Origin: Marchantia polymorpha subsp. ruderalis
Taxonomy: Eukaryota; Streptophyta; Marchantiopsida; Marchantiales; Marchantiaceae
DNA: 64,000 nt
Assembly (NCBI GenBank): GCA_037833965.1
Contig: AP031351.1
Span: 13,466,501 to 13,530,500, forward strand
Direction of reading: 5' to 3'
Program-made: the position numbers and the translations under genes
Shown: positions 59,776 to 64,000 of the stretch, piece by piece
How positions within the stretch are numbered: position 1 is the first letter of the stretch
How the letters are laid out: each line of letters opens with the position of its first letter
Notes under the pieces: model-generated
What the model saw: the letters and a program-made list of their open reading frames with translations, nothing else
Told to the model about the DNA's origin: nothing
Database searches by the model: none

Positions 59776-62700
59776 GATCGTGAACTCCTATTTGACAAAT
59801 ATACCATGTTAAGAGGTGGGGTTATATGAGATGCTGGAGTGCGACGATTCACATAAGCCTTGCAATAAAGCCGGGCTTCTTACAGCCGCCTGTGTGGAAG
59901 GTGTCGCCCATTCAATGTACATGAAGATTGTCCACTCAGGTGACGTGAATAGGTGAGGAAGAGAATTTTCTGAAAGACACCAATTTCGGGAGTATGAACA
60001 TTTGGGCGACTTTTAAGATAAAAGATCCAGAAACTTACGTGAGAGGTAGACAATGATCGACTGACGTATACGCCAGTCTGAGTTGAAAGGCACTCCGAGT
60101 GTAGAGTTATTGCTGAAATTCCGCAGCAAGAAGTTGTACTTGAATTTGAGAGTATTATCCCGGACTGGCTTCTCATAGATATTTTTGCACCCCACCCCGT
60201 CATAACAGTCTTGACATCGTCTCAACGTCATGAAGAGAGAGCGCTGAAGGAATAATGTACATCAGTTGGATGGTATGTAAAAATTTCGTGTTAGTAGATA
60301 TATCCATGAAAACAATTGTCTCATTGAAATGACAAAGTCTTTATAACTGTACGCTTTTCTTTTTGCCTGTGTTCTCCACTCCTCGTTTCGGCCTCTTTCT
60401 GCGTCTTAGAGGGACTCGAGGAATCATGGAAATGGGTTTGAAATCCGTGAAAGAAAGATTGTCTCTAACGAGTGTTTTAACAGCCACAGTGCTGAAACAG
60501 AATACGTCGCTTACCAATTTTACAGTCACAGTAATTGAAAAAGAACTTCTTCTGTACAAGCTGGAAATGATAGGTAGTGTCTTTGTTTGACATAGAAAGA
60601 TTCAACGACGATTGCCTCAGTCGTTCGTCTGACAACACTGAAACCAAACGAACCAATCAGAAATATTAATGATTGTCAAACAGATCTATTGATAAAGACG
60701 TTCTCCCAGGGGCTACTCAGCAAATATTCTACATTTAAACTATTTTCTGTCGATTTAATCTAGTCAATATGACGCTAAATATCGTAGTGAGTCCTGATCC
60801 TTAGATCGGTATGTTGGACTTGGCCATTTTTTAAAATGTAAGCCTCTGTCCTATCTTCTAGAAAAATTTTCAAGTCTCAAAATTGAAACGTTGATCGAAA
60901 AACTTCCCTTTCATGAAAATCCGAATGCCCTTTGGAGCCGAACTTAACCAAAAGATAGGCAAGGTAATTAGCGTAGGGAGTAATAAAAAAAGTTATCAAA
61001 TTGATGTTCTATGTGTGGAATAGACGAGCTAATGGAACATCAATCAATATTTTACAATAGAAAGACTTCGTTCATGGTTCATCTGCCAAAACTATACTTG
61101 AACTTTTAACACCATCGGAAATGAAAATATGGTACAGTGGTTTGTACACCGTCACAGTGTTATGCAAACTGGCCTCGTTCATTTAGAAAACTCACAGTGA
61201 ACATGTTTATAACCAAGTATTGGTTATATATCCACTAGCGTAACACAATAGAAGGATAATCAATATGAATGTAATTGTGAAACACATAGCTCATTTTGTA
61301 TTAACTGCTGTCGGATGAAGAAACTTACTGTATGTTCCGACCAGTTTTAATTGATGTTTGAATTTTTTCATAGATTTAGATTTTGCTTTGTCTCGCAATG
61401 TAACTTGATCACTGAACCTGACAACTGACAAAGGAAACATGCATAGCTTCTTGGTAAAACTCCTTAATATGTCACATTTTCATATCACTTGTAGGTGCTC
61501 TTCTCTCCGTCGTCGTGTGAAGGAAATGTATTTACCCTCCATTCATTTAAAGGAGCAAGATCTGTTGCCCATATGAGGTCGAGGTAAATATCTGAACTTG
61601 TTACATCCGATTCCGTGTACGCTTGAAACGCTCATATACCCGAAATTGGAATCAATAGTTTAGATTCAACACTCGGTACTGTGGAATTTAATAGATGATC
61701 TATACTCTTGAGAGACGTGAAGTAGCACTTGCTCAGCCAGGGCGAGGGGTCTATGGTCTTCAGGTCATAGCAGGTTCATATCAACGGGTACAGTTTGTAT
61801 AAATGTTACCATAGATCAGAAAAAGTGTCAGGAACTTAAAAGATTGTCACTATCTCTTATATCTATACATAAGAATAGACTAAGCTCAAACACATCTCAG
61901 GCATCCTTTTAGCAAGAGTCTGGTTCACCGACATATCTCCCTTCCGTTCAGAAAATGAGCAAGAGCCCTCGAAGATTATCAAAGAAGAAAAATTTTAATC
62001 AGATTTGGAACGTTGTTGTCAGGTCTCCATGTACCGTAATGTTGGACTTTACGTGTGACATAATTAATACTCTGCTGTAGATCATACTGAAACTGAAATG
62101 GATGTAACCAGATAGAGAGGACCCGTCAAGATATTAAATTCTGCAAGCCTCCTTATTACCAGTTTTCTAGACAGAGTGTGACTAGCCCAGTAATACGTGT
62201 AGGGCATGAATCTCATATTTTTTCTACTGTAAATTTCACTCGGAATGATCTGATCCATCTGAGGTCCAAACTTTTGACCTCTCAAATAACCAGTTCTACA
62301 AACTCCTCGTATGCTCATAAATTATGGGCTTTGCAAGTTCTTCTTGGCAATGAAAATCTTCTTACAGAAGATACCCTCAATTCATGACTTACTGATCATG
62401 AGTGTTACGGACTTAACCAAGAATCTCAAGTGCGTTTTTTCTTTTGTAGCTTGAAGTACAGCACTTCAAGAATCGTCTCTTGTATATGCGAGTTGCTTTG
62501 GTTTGACCATCAGCAGGTCTTGATGTTGCTGGAGTCGAATCAAATATCGTCCTCTTCAGTGCATAAATTTGTTCTATACCAGTATACCGAGGAAGATAGT
62601 TTGCCCATTCCTGCCATTTTCAGATGAGTCACTGCGGTACTTGGAGAAGGGGTTAAGGCTTTAGAGTCTGACTTACTTGAGATGACGTTTTTTACAACTT

Positions 62701-64000
62701 TTCACTGACCATTATGGAGTTTATCAGAATGATAACGAGAATGCTTTTGCTCTATAAATCCAACCTTCGTTGATATTATAGATCAGTTAAGGCTTCTCAC
62801 TGCAAGGTTACTTACTCTTTCTTACTCTTTCGCGGCCCACGGTCGTTACTAAAAAAAACAATCAACATAAGCTCATTGCAAGAGCAGAGTCAGTGAAGAT
62901 TCTTCCTAGCATGGCTGAGAAATCTCAGTTTCCGTAACTCTTTTCCACCTCCCAACTAGATAATCATATGGCTGCGCGGACACCAATAGTAATGGTAAGC
63001 AGAAACGGACGTTCAGTACTGGAACCAATTTGCATGTTGGAGAGGAGTGAGTCACGCTGGAGCTCATTCAGAAAGATCCATACTTCAGACTAGGGCCGCT
63101 TCCTCCAGCACAGCCAGATGCAGACTCTGAGTCTATATGCGTTCTCGTGAATGTCGTGCTCCAGAAAAGGAATACAATACAGGTCTAAAGACTCGCAGAT
63201 ATTTTAATGGGCCAGCAGTCAAGGCCTGGTCTACCTTCTCTAGGGCTGAAGGGACCTTGCATTGCATCACGTCAATTGAGTCTGAGATCCACTTCGATTC
63301 ATGCTCCGGAGCGATTGGTGCCGAAACTGTTGAGTCGCTAACTTGGTGCTAGACCAGTCGATGAGTCATCGAAGCAGAAACTTAAGACCACAAGAACGAC
63401 CCCATACGGTACCGACGTACGGGTGCCTGACCTGACACTGAAAGGGAACCCCCCGGGCCCCAAGCAGAAACAGTTTGCGCCTTATTATTTTTGCAGATTC
63501 ACCTGATCCACTAGTGCCACTACCACTGAGTCAGTCGGGCAGTCCACCCTCAAGCACAGTTTCTCATCTAGTCTGCATTTTAGCTCGTTTTCCAGTCTGT
63601 ACACCACAGCACGCCGTACTGCATAGTTGTGTAGTATTCTTGTATAGGTAACCAAGTCGCTCGTCTGAGCCCAGTATTTGTAAGCCAGCGACACCATCAC
63701 CACGGTACGGTGTCTAACTCGTAACCCGGCAACTTGGTATGACGAAGGGACCGACTCCCCTCGCGACGAATCTAACGAGAGGAAAGAAACAGAGAGAAGA
63801 ATGTCAGAGAGGTACCGGAGATGATCGCGTCAACTATTTGTGCAAACGGACGGACGTCTATGAGGATCGAACTCGTCCGCTTGCGGAAAATTTCAAACCG
63901 GGTGCGTCAGCTGAGTCAGCTCTCAGCAAGTTTGTCGTTTAGGATTCCGACGTGGCAGGCTGCAATCATCCGTTGGACTCGAAGACCAACGGCGTCCATG
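59776..64000. other. Downstream intergenic region
   Basis: The H+-ATPase 3' UTR presumably occupies the first few hundred bases. The rest is moderately AT-rich up to about 62.8 kb and becomes GC-richer from about 63.0 kb to the window end, which could be the promoter side of the next gene. No frame exceeds 107 codons and none carries a recognisable domain. I see no tRNA, rRNA or mobile-element coding sequence. Confidence 0.4.

Noticed and set aside
60341-60590. Overlapping 72-75 codon frames after the H+-ATPase gene
   Set aside because: They lie on opposite strands over the same bases, with no splice context or family match.

Overview
This is a nuclear window from a land plant. The evidence is GT-AG introns throughout, an SBP-box transcription factor, a plasma-membrane H+-ATPase ending in the penultimate-threonine tail YTV, a plant-type ARPC2 and a plant-type Sec20. 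Gene spacing is wide, intergenic DNA is AT-rich, and the non-LTR and pogo-type mobile elements are unlike the usual seed-plant set. A bryophyte or another non-seed plant is my best guess, but it is inference only.

Four protein-coding genes could be rebuilt exon by exon, and each gives an open frame across every junction. (1) 592-8817, minus strand: an SPL1/SPL12-type SBP-box factor of 1219 aa in 10 exons, with one GC-AG intron. (2) 26476-29947, minus: a Sec20-type SNARE of 271 aa in 8 exons, with a C-terminal NDEL. (3) 36144-42827, plus: Arp2/3 complex subunit 2 (ARPC2), 314 aa in 9 exons. (4) 52981-59775, plus: a P3A plasma-membrane H+-ATPase, 966 aa in 21 exons.

Layout. 1-591 is downstream of SPL. 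8818-about 12960 is the SPL leader/promoter side, GC-rich at 10.4-11.8 kb, with a long CT tract. About 12960-17820 is very AT-rich DNA without genes. 17822-23270 is a decayed LINE on the minus strand, split by a 3.6-kb insert that carries palindromes, an ARM-repeat gene fragment and two purine-rich tandem arrays. 23270-26475 is unassigned. Between Sec20 and ARPC2, which diverge, lies an inverted copy (30073-30903) of the ARPC2 start, exon 1 and part of intron 1, then AT-rich DNA and a possible gene fragment at 34.95-35.25 kb. ARPC2 intron 3 holds a second, 5'-truncated copy of the same LINE family. 47891-49964 is a pogo/Tigger-like DNA transposon with clear terminal inverted repeats and a broken transposase. 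50.4-52.98 kb is the GC-rich leader side of the H+-ATPase gene. 59776-64000 has no gene I can support.

The four genes do not form a functional cluster: transcription control, Golgi-to-ER membrane traffic, actin nucleation and proton pumping lie side by side as usual for a plant genome. The most unusual parts are the inverted ARPC2 5' duplication placed in the 5' flank of Sec20, the composite insert inside the LINE, and a set of nearly perfect short palindromes scattered between 19.5 and 40.4 kb.
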